Origin: Chara braunii
Taxonomy: Eukaryota > Streptophyta > Charophyceae > Charales > Characeae
DNA: 21,186 bases
Assembly: GCA_003427395.1 (NCBI GenBank)
Contig: BFEA01000264.1
Location: 1,766,632 to 1,787,817, forward strand
Direction of reading: 5' to 3'
The notes beneath the pieces are model-generated. The model saw nothing but the letters and a program-made list of their open reading frames with translations, was not told where the DNA came from and did no database searches. The translations under genes were made by a program, and so were the position numbers. How positions within the stretch are numbered: the stretch's first letter is position 1; each line of letters begins with the position of its first letter. Below, piece after piece: positions 8,159 through 17,159 of this stretch.

Positions 8159-9427
8159 AGACTTCTGAATATTTTCCACGGCCTGCTGCAGCATCTGCTC
8201 ATACTTAACAGCAAACTCTATGCTGCAAGGTACTGCAGTGGGTTGTCTTTCTGGTAACAGAAAGTCCAGCGCAGATCTGGGCTTCCAACCAAGATGTAAC
8301 TGGTTGGGAGTCATACCGGTAGTGCTATGCACCGCATTATTGTACAAGCTGGCGACGAGAGGTAACTTCTCGTCCCAATCATCCTGACTTGGTTTTATAT
8401 AATGTCTAAGTAGGTCCTGTACTACACGGTTCATCTGTTCAGCCTGACCATTTGACTCAGGGTGATTTCCTGACGTCATTTGGAGCTTTGTGCCCATTTG
8501 CGCAGCAGTTGACTGCCACAGTCCACTTGTGAACCTGGCATCCCTATCACTAACGATAGATGTAGGCAAACCGAAGTCACGAACCCAATTGTCCATAAAA
8601 AGTTTGATGGCATGATCAATTTTAGCTGTTTCTGGCATAGGGATTAGTCTTGCATACTTAGTAAAGCGGTCCACTATTACAAAGATGTGTCTCTTTCCAG
8701 ACCTACTGGTCACAAGAGTATCCATGAAGTCCATGGACACACTTTGACCAGGACCTTCGGGAAACGGCAAGGGCTTGATGAGCCTAAGCGGTGCCTGAGT
8801 CCTTGGTTTGTCCCTTTGGCAAACCTGGCAGGTTTCAACATATCGTTTTGCATCTTCCATCATAGAGGGCCACCTGAATCTCTGAACTAAGTTTGCTGCG
8901 GTCTTCTTATAGCCAAAATGACCAGTTGCATCGTGACATTCTCCTAAAAATAAACTACGTAAAGAATCGCTATTAGCAATACAAAGTCTTTTATTCCCTG
9001 CCTTCTCAAGGAACAGCAAGCCATTTACCATCGTAAACTCGTCCAAAGTCTTTTTGTCCTTTACTTGGAATCTCCGAATGATCTCTGACATAACTGGATC
9101 TCCCTGATAGGCTTCTACCAGCGATCGAGCGAGTTCGTCAGATATGCCAAACTCAGTGACCAGTGCGCCCAGATAATCAGCCCTTCTTGATAGTGCATCG
9201 GCCACTTTGTTGTACATACCCTTGATAGGATCAAGTTGATAGTCATACATATCTATCACTGTAATCCATCTCTTGAGGGCGTCTGACAACACAGGCTGCG
9301 TCTTAATCCACCGCAAAGTCTCATGGTCAGACCTGACATAGAAGAACCTTCCTAGGAGGTAATGTCTCCAATGAACTAGCGCTCGATACAGGGCGTAGAG
9401 CTCTCTCTCATAAGTGGACTTAGCCAA
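8156..9427 (-). pseudogene. Gypsy RNase H end and integrase
   Basis: This is a 423-codon open stretch in the same frame as RT. Residues 1-85 are the rest of RNase H (YERELYAL with the catalytic Glu, SDHETL, and ADALSR with the catalytic Asp at 77). The HHCC zinc-binding domain follows (H165, H170, C200, C203). The integrase core has the DDE triad at D233 (MDFMD), D294 (SDRD) and E330 (GQAEQMN). All catalytic residues are intact, so this part of the element has decayed least. Flanking stops are a TAG at 9430-9428 and a TAG at 8158-8156, each preceded and followed by good homologous sequence, so the true coding frame was continuous. Confidence 0.92.
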
Positions 9428-10501
9428 CTACTGAGATGGCATCTTCTTGCTCATATATTCGATCGGTCTCAACTTGGGCCCTTCGTGTTGCGCAAGGATC
9501 GCGCCTATGCCATATTGGCTAGCGTCTGTGGTCACAACAAACGGCTTGTCAGGATCAGGAAGTTTGAGAACTTCGTAGTGTGTCAGAGCATACTTCAATT
9601 TCTTGAAGTTTGCTTCACACTCCTCAGTCCATTCTCAAGGGGTGTCAAGTCGAGTTAGATCTGTCAATGGGGAAGCTATAGTACTATAGTTTTTCACAAA
9701 CAGACGATAGTAGCCCGTCATCCCCAAAAATGATCTGACCTTAGTGACAGTCTGAGGTCTGGGCCAGTCACGTATGTTGGCCACCTTCGCATCTTCCGGC
9801 CTCAATCCATCTGCTGAAATTTCATGACGCAAGTACAAGATCTTGGTGCGACCAAACTCGTATTTATCCAAATTTACCTTGTACTGGTGCTGTCTTAGGA
9901 GGCCTAACACTATTTTCAAGTGCTCAGCATGCTCCTCTACAGTCCTACTAAAGATGAGAATATCGTCGAGGTACACGACGATAAACTTGTCCAAGTAATC
10001 ATGAAAGATCCTATTCATCGTGTGCTGGAACGTACCAGGCGCATTGCATAGGCCAAAAAGCATCACCGCAAACTCATATAGACCGTACCTAGTCTGAAAT
10101 GCGGTTTTGTGTTGGTCCTCAGGCCTAACGACAATTTGATGGTATCTGGACTTCAGATCTCCCACTGGTGCTGTGAAGTACCGACATCCCTGCACTCTAT
10201 CCAAGAGGTCGTCAATGCGGGGTAGGGGCTCCGCGTTCTTAACAGTGATAGCATTGAGGCCCCTATAGTCAATGCACATCCTTAATGGACCTCCCTTCTT
10301 AGGAACAAATAAGACTGGCGCACCGTAAGGGGAGGTACGAGGCCGTATCCATCCCTTCTCTGTGAGCTCCTTGAGCTGGCGGCGAAGATCATCTAACTCC
10401 GCAGGAGACATCCTATAGATTCGTCCTCTAGGCACCTTACTACCTGGGATAACCTCTATTGCATGGACAACCTCCCTTTCCACCACGCCTGTGGGCTCCT
10501 A
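9428..10501 (-). pseudogene. Gypsy reverse transcriptase and RNase H start
   Basis: The segment starts after a TAG at 10501-10499. Visible RT landmarks are GRIYRMSPAE, YGAPVLFVPKKGG, RMCIDYRGLNAIT, and YLDD at 9973-9962 (residues 172-175). FLGMTGYYR follows at the RT end. The catalytic Asp of motif A is present, but its context is odd (YFTAPVGDLKS), with extra residues before the Asp compared with the usual short spacing. A TGA at 9637-9635 splits off the RNase H part, which continues in frame with TTDASQYG (around 9530). The organisation PR-RT-RH-IN places the element in Ty3/gypsy, not Ty1/copia. Confidence 0.92.
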
Positions 10502-10533
10502 AAAAAGGTCTGAATATTGAGCGACGACTTGTT

Positions 10534-11200
10534 CTATCTCCGGGGGTGATTTAACGGTCCCCGTTTTTCAGAGACAAATACTAGGTACATGCCCTCCTCG
10601 CGATTCTGCTTGTAGTAGTTATAGAAAGACGAAGCGCACATGCAGCCGTAGTTCTCCACTAGATTGCTAGCCTTGTACTTCTGCAGCCTAACGGTCCTAC
10701 CATTTGGTAACTTATGTATCAACACCTTTCTATCCCAATCAAACTGTGGTTGTGAGACTTCGAGGTAGTACATGCCCATTAGCATGTCGAATGGCAGTTC
10801 GTCGCTAACCAGGAAGGAGATCTTGTGGATCACTTCCCCTCCTCCATAGGAGAAGGTACAGGCTACGTCCTTGACATCTTCTACCACGAAATGTTCACCC
10901 CTTGGACCTCTACCGATCATCGCCCAAGAGTCCCTGAGGTCCTTTCCTAACCACTCAGTCTCTAACTCTTCTAGGGTCTCAGACACATCTCTCGAACAGA
11001 GCGTCGGTGGGTCTGAATGTGTCTGCGGGGCGATACGTGGGTCACTAGCCTTGGCCAACGCCTGAAGTGGGGAAGGCAACGTTACCACTTCAGCGCGAGT
11101 AAGAGCAGCTAACACTCCTACTGGCCCGAGGTGTTTCCCTGTGAGCTGCTCGCAAAAGCACTCCCAGGGTTCGGAGATAAACCCACCACCGTTGGTGAGG
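10534..11200 (-). pseudogene. Gypsy protease-region remnant
   Basis: The frame lies between the zinc knuckle and RT, overlaps the end of the gag frame, and differs from it. It encodes FLVSDELPFDMLMGMYYLE, matching the flap-to-C-terminal part of a retropepsin (the usual GMDWL region), followed by QFDWDRKVLI. No DTG or DSG catalytic motif was found upstream, so the N-terminal half has been lost or is too diverged to see. The frame ends at 10534. The reading frame changes near 10555 before RT, so at least one indel occurred there. A polyprotein is likely, with RT translated in continuation in the original element. Confidence 0.65.
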
Positions 11201-11525
11201 CTACCTTCGTGGTGATCTTCTTATCGCAGCAAGTCCTGGACGTGTGGCCATAGTTGCCACAGTTCATGCATGTACCCCTGGCAACTCGATCACGCCACAC
11301 CTCATACTCTAAACCAATCTTCACCCATGCGGGTGTTCCTTGGTCGCCCTGACCCGTGGACCGTACTACCTTCTTCTTCCCGGTCCCCTTTGCCTTTTCC
11401 TTGATGGGTGCCACGACTCCACCATCTAAAGTCTCACTACCCCCATCGTGCTCTGTTAACTCCCCAAGATCTGAGTAGTCGTTAATCTCCGTCGTTTGAC
11501 CATTAACTGACCCTTTTTCTTCCAA
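11118..11525 (-). pseudogene. Gypsy gag C-terminus with CCHC zinc knuckle
   Basis: This 135-codon segment has a CCHC knuckle, CMNCGNYGHTSRTC, at residues 86-99 (C86, C89, H94, C99). It is preceded by a Lys-rich basic stretch (KEKAKGTGKKKVV) and an acidic start. Zinc knuckles of this kind bind the genomic RNA for packaging. It lies in a different frame from the gag core upstream, so a frameshift of 1-2 bases sits between about 11572 and 11520, near a run of purines. It ends with a stop at 11120-11118. Confidence 0.85.
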
Positions 11526-11572
11526 TCTTGGGGCAGCCTCTTCCTACCATCATTGGATGCCTTATGCGCAGA

Positions 11573-12265
11573 TCATAGCTTTGTCTCTATGTCCAGTGCT
11601 TTCTTACTAAAAGAAGCAAAAGTGTGCTGGTCGATATAGGCCTCGTCAACCAGCTTGGTCCTTACCTCTGTAGGTAGGCACCTTAGGTAGTCCGTTAGGA
11701 GAACCTGCGGGTCAAAACGCACACCAGGTACCACGAGAAGGCGTTCTACGGTGTCTGTTAGCTCTCTAACATCCTTGAACCTACGGGGACAAAGGTTGTT
11801 GATAGCATTGGTGGCCTTTTGAGCCCCTTGCGGGTCATTCCACCTGTTGTACACAGACCTTACGAACTGTTCCAATGTCTGAGACTGATCCCAGGCATCG
11901 AAATCCTGGCCGTAGCCCTGTTGCTGCAGCAAGCCATTTAACCAGCGGGCTGCTGATCCTTCTAAGAAGGAGGCAGCCACTACAACTTCCTGTTCTGGCC
12001 TTGTGAGCTTGTGCCTCACATTAGTAGGCACAGTCCTCACCCAGGTGTCCAAGTCTTCCTCCTTCTTCTTGTCTCCAGAGAAAGGCTTGGGACTCATTAG
12101 AGGTATCTTGGGCATCCACTGCATCGGTTGCATGGGCCCAGGTGCTTGATGCAGCGGCTGCATAGCCACTGAAACAGGCTGTTGCACACTAGCCTGGGCC
12201 TGACTGGACAGCGGGACTGTAGTGACCACTGTTGTAGATGGTACGGCTGTTTCAATTTTTTTCAC
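11573..12265 (-). pseudogene. Gypsy gag core (capsid region), 5' truncated
   Basis: This 230-codon segment begins with a Pro/Gln/Ser-rich leader, then PKPFSGDKKKEEDLDTWV. A typical gag core follows, with ARWLNGLL, FVRSVYNRWND and LRCLPTEVRTKLV. The element coding sequence appears to start abruptly at about 12255 in AT-rich DNA, so its 5' end, primer-binding site and 5' LTR are missing. A TGA at 11575-11573 ends the frame where an Arg codon (CGA) would fit. It is one gene with the zinc-knuckle segment, split by this stop and a frameshift. Confidence 0.85.
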
Positions 12266-12535
12266 GAATAATATTTTTTTAAACTAAAAACGAAAAAAAA
12301 AAATGCAACCAGCCAAAATAAGCATTTTCGTTTGTTATGTTGTAGGTTATTTCGATTTTTTTTTTATTTTTTCAATGTCATCACGCTGTGGGGCTTGAGG
12401 CTACTGTAGCTGAGTGAGCCCCTCCCCCACCCCCCCCCCCCCCGAAAAAAAAAATAAAAAAAAATCACCACTCTTTCATGGCAGGCCCGTTCACCGTGAA
12501 CCGCCGTTAAAAAAAAAAAACACCAAATGAACAAC
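12256..12535. other. AT-rich junction DNA with homopolymers
   Basis: The gag sequence gives way here to A/T-rich DNA with A and T runs and a poly(C) run at about 12427-12442. No gene or LTR was recognised. It marks the 5' breakpoint of the gypsy element. Confidence 0.4.
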
Positions 12536-13554
12536 CGGTCATGTTCACGAGTCCGACACTGACCTATATTGTAGCTCGAAAGAAACTGTTCATTACCCTT
12601 CACCATTGCCCTTTTAACTCCAATCAAGAGCACCTCACCTCTCCTAACACTATCATTCCACCACTCCTTTTTTTTTTTCCCGAAACAACCCGATCGTCTG
12701 CTAGGGGTGCTGATAGGAGCAGACACGACTAGCAGCGTCGGAGAGGCTCCATCTATTGGTGGGGAGCAGCACCTGCTGGAACCACTCCTACCTCTTGCTC
12801 CACAACCCACTCACGGCAGCCAATCACACCGCCCACGCTTTTCTCCTCCCTTTTCTCCTCCCTTTTCTCCTCCCTTTTCTCTTCGCCCATTGCCGACTTG
12901 TGATCCCTCCTCCCGCCGTCAATCTTCCTCTCCCTCCCATCTTCTTCCGCCACCAATGTTCCTCTTGTCAAACATCATGTATCTCGTTCAATTGCAATCC
13001 ATCATCATGTTGCTGATTCTGCCCCTCGATCAAGTAAGATCCATCTTCATGGGAGAAGTCATAAAACCTCCCCCCGCGAAGAAACTTGCAGGGTTAGTGT
13101 GAGTAAAGTCTACCAATTTTCTTGGTCATAGTTGTGTGATGAGGTTTTTTTTTTTTTTTTTTTTTTTTGGACCATTTCTCAATGTATGCATGTCATTCTT
13201 GCGCAGGGGCCATGCTTTCCCGAAGGACGTTGTGTGATGAGTTCTTATCCATCACTCAAATGCATCTTCCTGATGAATGAAATCCAACTATTATCCAAGC
13301 CAAAATCCCCAGCACACCATTTGAAGACATTTGCAGATCACCGGCTTCACACGTAGCTTACGTTGTATATATATAGTCATATATATATAGATCGTTGTAT
13401 ATGTATATGTATATATATCCTCGTACACGACTGCCCGGTGAAGGACATGGGCAGTTCTCTTTGACAAAGAATATCATACATCAGTGGTTCAAGTGGGGAT
13501 CTGTTATGGTATGCTTTTCTTCACTTTTTTTTTTTTTTCTTAGACAAAATTGCA
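12536..13554. other. No gene seen; low-complexity DNA
   Basis: The only structured items are the 12-bp tandem repeat at 12839, a T24 run at 13145-13168 and TATA-type repeats near 13370-13420. Open frames of up to 131 codons exist but are compositionally simple and have no recognisable domain. Confidence 0.4.
12839..12886. repeat. 12-bp tandem repeat, about 3.5 copies
   Basis: TTTTCTCCTCCC repeats at 12839, 12851, 12863 and 12875 (the last partial). It is a polypyrimidine minisatellite with no apparent gene. Confidence 0.85.
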
Positions 13555-14340
13555 CCTGTGCCCCACTTAAAGATGGGAATACCCGCTATACCCAGTCCCA
13601 GAGCCAACTTGCATCTATGCCCGTACTCCTTCAACTCTGCATACTACCCTGTAAGCCTACCCACTCCCGCAGGCCCTCAGTTCCGGACCACAAAATTATG
13701 CTTGTGCCGGGCTGGCAAAGTTGCGCATTTCCCCACACCAACTGGCAGGCCTTGGATGCCCGACCACAAAATTATGCTCATGCTCACCAAATCCACCGTT
13801 GTGGCCCGATGACTGCTGGGTGTGACCATGATTTCATTTATCCGGTGATAGGGTATATGCATAATTTGGCATAATTTGGCCGGTTCACCTCAGTCCCGGG
13901 TATGGCCGTAATTTTTCCTGGGAATGTCCATAATTTGTGCATTCCGGTAGCTGGTTATGGCCGCAAGTCCACCTCAGTCATTGGCATGCAAATAATTTTC
14001 TCGGCCCATTTTCCAGGCATAGAGGCTATACCTGCTTCCCTTTCCATCCCGGGGCAGTGCTGCCACCATCCCTTGCTCCTCTGCGCTTCGGCTGCTGCCG
14101 GGTGCATTAAGGGCTGCGCGCCCGCGACTGCGCGGTATGTCAGTCTATGACCAACATGGGTGTGAGTGCGAGCGCGAGTGCGTTGTGTGTGGTGTGTGGG
14201 AGAGTGTTGGCCATAGCCACTGCTGCTACTGGCAGGTCTCCGTGCGTTAGCCAGACCCCCACTGGCGGCCCCAACCCTACACCCTTAACCACTAGGGCAA
14301 GGGGCAACATGCAATATCCCCTTCACAGTGAGAGGTAGCC
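13555..14340. other. No gene seen; degenerate repeat region
   Basis: A moderately GC-rich block without a supported gene. GACCACAAAATTATGCT occurs at 13686 and 13762 (76 bp apart). CACCTCAGTC at about 13887 and 13972 is followed each time by a similar ATGG/ATGC...TAATTT string. This suggests diverged tandem units of about 75-85 bp. An A-box-like TAGTGGTTAAGG on the minus strand (around 14285-14300) has no B box. Confidence 0.45.
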
Positions 14341-14454
14341 ATGCTTGCAGGGGTCCCCTATAGATAGCCTTAGGAGTAGGTAGGTAGTGAAAGGCAAGAA
14401 GTTGCGAGAAGAATATAGAAGGGGAAGAATTCCCAAAAAAAAAAAAAAAAAAAC

Positions 14455-14885
14455 TGCGGCCAATGAATTTGACCGGTTTTAAACAACCGTGGCAAAATCG
14501 AGCCTAGAAAAGGCGGGAACGGAGAATCTCGACTGTGGCCGATGACTCTGACCTGTCAAAAGGCGGCGAGCGGGCAGAAAAACAAAAAAAAAAAGCGGCG
14601 AGGGCGTTGCTGAAGCGTCAGCCTGTGGCATGAGAAGGAAAAAAAAAAGGACCAAAAAAAGAAAAAGCAAGCACCTCTGGCAAATGTCTTTGACCGGTCA
14701 AATCCAGCCTAGAAAAAGGCGGGAACGGAGAATCTCGGATTTTCCATGTAGATAGGCCGATTGTGGCAGAGGACTACGACCTGTCAAAACGAGCGAAGAA
14801 AAGGCGGGAAGGGACGCGGACCGGCCAAATCGAGGGTGGAAAAGGCGGGAAGAGAGAATCTCGGAATCTCTGATGTGACTTGTAG
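14455..14885. repeat. Diverged tandem repeats with GGCGGGAA and TTGACCGG
   Basis: Three or more copies of a ~100-bp pattern occur. Each has GACCGG, then AAATC(G/C)AG, GGAAAAGGCGGGAA-type sequence, then GAGAATCTCGG. TTTGACCGGT is at about 14468 and 14692, with a weaker variant near 14818. TTGAC is the core of WRKY binding sites in plants, but its function here is inference. The cluster ends about 75 bp upstream of the TATA box at 14959. Confidence 0.65.
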
Positions 14886-14958
14886 ACAAGCCGACGGATC
14901 ATCAGCAACTAATATAGAGATATGAATATATGAATATATGGATATATTGATTCTCAGC

Positions 14959-14966
14959 TATAAATA
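14959..14966 (+). promoter_or_regulatory. Strong TATA box candidate
   Basis: CTATAAATAGGC is a near-consensus plant TATA box on the plus strand, expected to start transcription near 14990. No ATG with a long frame follows. GGTAAGAA near 15239 could be a splice donor, giving a non-coding leader of ~250 bp. A link to the gene at 17160 is possible but not shown. Confidence 0.4.
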
Positions 14967-14969
14967 GGC

Positions 14970-15558
14970 CGCAATGCGTCAACGGTAGACACCCACCAAC
15001 GTAGGTCGTGGCCACGTTGAAATGCACATGTTGAAATCCATATCAACTTAGCTACTCTACTTAATATCCATTCAGCCGAACTGTGGGCTCGCAACACTAA
15101 GCGAAGAACCACGTGGAGGTGGAGGCTGAAAAAGGAAAAATGATGGACTTTCGTCAGTGAGCTGCGGAGACGTGTGAGAGAGAGGGAGACTATGAGCAGC
15201 AAAGGATTGCTGTGAGCAGACAGAGCTGGACAAGTAGTGGGTAAGAAGTCACGTGAATACGAACCGGATAAGAAGCCTCGTTTTGCCGATTTATACTTTA
15301 TCTGGAATTTGGCGGGGAGGGGAGCGAAGGAGGACGTAGAGTTTGGACGGGGGGGGGGGGGGGGGAGGAGGAAAAAGGGAATCGTTGAGGGAGGCAGCCA
15401 TCAACCAAATTTCACGAGAGCCTAAGGAAAAAGATGAGAGAGAGAGAGAGTTCTTTCAAGGTGATCCTGGCCATCGGCACAGCTACAACGTGATGAACTG
15501 AATCGCGACAGCTGTACCCTTAACCGTATTGTATTGCGAGCGAGCGAGCGAGCGAGCG

Positions 15559-15620
<62 letters not shown>

Positions 15621-16500
15621 GTGCTTATCGAGAAACAGTGAGAAAGTAGAGTTAGGGGAAGAGAGAGAGGGTTCTGAGCGGAGGTTGGTAGAACTGTGAG
15701 TGACGGCTGGAGCAGCTTTCTGAAACGTCACAACCACTCCACTGTGCTGTGGAATCCAATCTAGGACCACGTGGGCAAGAATCGGATAAAACGGCAGCCT
15801 GGGGGCAGACGAGGCCACGTGGGCGAGGATTGGCTAAGACTGCAGCATCATTTGCGCGACGAGGCCGGGGATTTTTGAACACGCTAGTGCCACCGTGCCA
15901 CGTGCCATGCGATTCAGGAAAATCTCACGCGAGACGAGGAGTTGTCCGGCCAGGCAGTCTAATGAGCCTCCCACTCTGAGGAGGAAAAAGGCTGACCAGG
16001 GTTGATGAAAGCCTCTGACGCAGAGTCAGCTGAGTTCATTGCAATCCGGCCTGTGGGAAGGAGAAACATCCATGCTGGATTACTATATTTAAGCTTTTGT
16101 GGATAAGCTTTTTTGTGGATATGTGGAATAAGGTGTCGCGCCTACTGATGTCCAAAAATAGCGCTCATCGTGCGTGCCAGCGAATCGTCGTCTTCACTAG
16201 ATCACATTTTAAAACGTTGTTGAGTAGGTTGACTGACTTCGAACAAGCCCTTCATCGTCCCCTTGCTTGCTTGTGATTGCATGCTGCATGCAAAACGCAA
16301 CCTCCAGGCTATTTCCCAATTTCCGAGCTGTGGCGATCCACGTGGCAACAAGTCAGCTAGCTTGTTCTAGCATTCCTCGTCATCGCTGTGTGGGAGGAGT
16401 GAACCCGAACGTGATCGTCGTCACGTCGACGAGAGCTGAAGCTGAAGCTCACCTGGAGCGAAGTGATTCATCGTTCGCTCGGCACTGTGCAAGGCCAGTG
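14970..16500. other. No gene seen; microsatellites and G-box repeats
   Basis: Contents are poly(G) near 15350-15365, (AG)n at 15435-15450, (CGAG)n at 15537-15564 running into (GA)n to 15618, and the G-box pair at 15766. A weak TATA-like TATATTTAAG lies near 16085. No protein-coding signal stands out on either strand. Confidence 0.45.
15766..15845. repeat. 48-bp direct repeat carrying CACGTG G-boxes
   Basis: CACGTGGGC at 15768 and 15816 are the matching starts of two ~31-bp near-identical blocks (CACGTGGGCRAGRATYGG). Each contains the palindromic G-box core CACGTG, bound by plant bZIP and bHLH factors. Another CCACGTGG lies near 15113. Confidence 0.65.
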
Positions 16501-16597
16501 GCCACTCTTTAGAACGGTTGTTCTCCCGATCCCGACCTGGATACACGTCATCTTGGTTTGCACGACTACTACGCGTCATTACTGTGTGCGTGACGAG

Positions 16598-16814
16598 GAC
16601 GTCCGTCGGGACAGTACTTGTCGTGGACGCCGGGACTGTGCTTGACGAGGACGTCGGGACTGTGCTTGACGTGGACGTCGGGACTGTGGTTGAGGTGGAC
16701 GTCAGACTGACTTCACGAGGACGTCGGGACTGTACGCGTCAGGACGTCGGGACTGTGCGTGACCAGGACGTCGGGACTGTAGGTAACGTAGACGTCGTGG
16801 TTGTACGACATGTG
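16598..16814. repeat. 24-bp minisatellite with eight GACGTC sites
   Basis: Nine head-to-tail units start at 16598, 16626, 16650, 16674, 16698, 16720, 16743, 16767 and 16791. Most are 24 bp. The first is 28, one is 22 and one is 23. Eight contain GACGTC, an ACGT-core C-box of the kind bound by bZIP factors. The 22- and 23-bp units offset each other, so the reading frame of the plus strand is kept across the array. It lies 350-560 bp upstream of the likely start codon at 17160. It may be regulatory, an expanded repeat, or both. Confidence 0.8.
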
Positions 16815-16894
16815 GAGTGCATAATCAGTGACGAGGGAGGTGTGAGGGGGAGAGGGAGAGGAATGTGTGGTGGGAGTTCTGCCAATCAGGGAGT

Positions 16895-16936
16895 GCATAC
16901 TGCAGCGCATACCGCAGCGCATACCGCAGCGCATAG
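16895..16936. repeat. 12-bp tandem repeat GCATACYGCAGC
   Basis: Three full units and part of a fourth. In the plus frame they read as repeated HTAA, which suggests nothing about function. They lie 220 bp upstream of the lectin-like gene. Confidence 0.75.
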
Positions 16937-17159
16937 AGTAACCATCTCGTCTTCTCCGTCGTCATCAAGATTTGGCGATGGCGGTCGAGAGGCAGGTTGT
17001 CGTGCGGTGTCCCTGGACCGTCGGGCAGGGATTAAGAATCTGATGAGGAAGCGTTTCAAGCTGGACAGTGTCACAGCACTCTTGAGGAGTAACATTGCTC
17101 GTTGCTGGAAGCTGGACTCGATCCGTTTACCTGTCCGGCTTCCTTGTGCTGTGTTCGAC

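Noticed and set aside
12707-13102. 131-codon frame on the plus strand
   Set aside because: It consists of the 12-bp tandem repeat and low-complexity DNA, with no domain and no conserved start context.
14255-14310. tRNA-derived SINE on the minus strand
   Set aside because: Only an A-box-like TAGTGGTTAAGG is seen. No B box (GGTTCGA) follows at the right distance, and there is no A-tail.
16518-17159. The frame upstream of the lectin-like ATG (214 codons) as part of the gene
   Set aside because: It opens at a TTG, is made largely of minisatellite translation (DVGTV, HTAA repeats), and lies before a good signal peptide. It is more likely 5' non-coding DNA.
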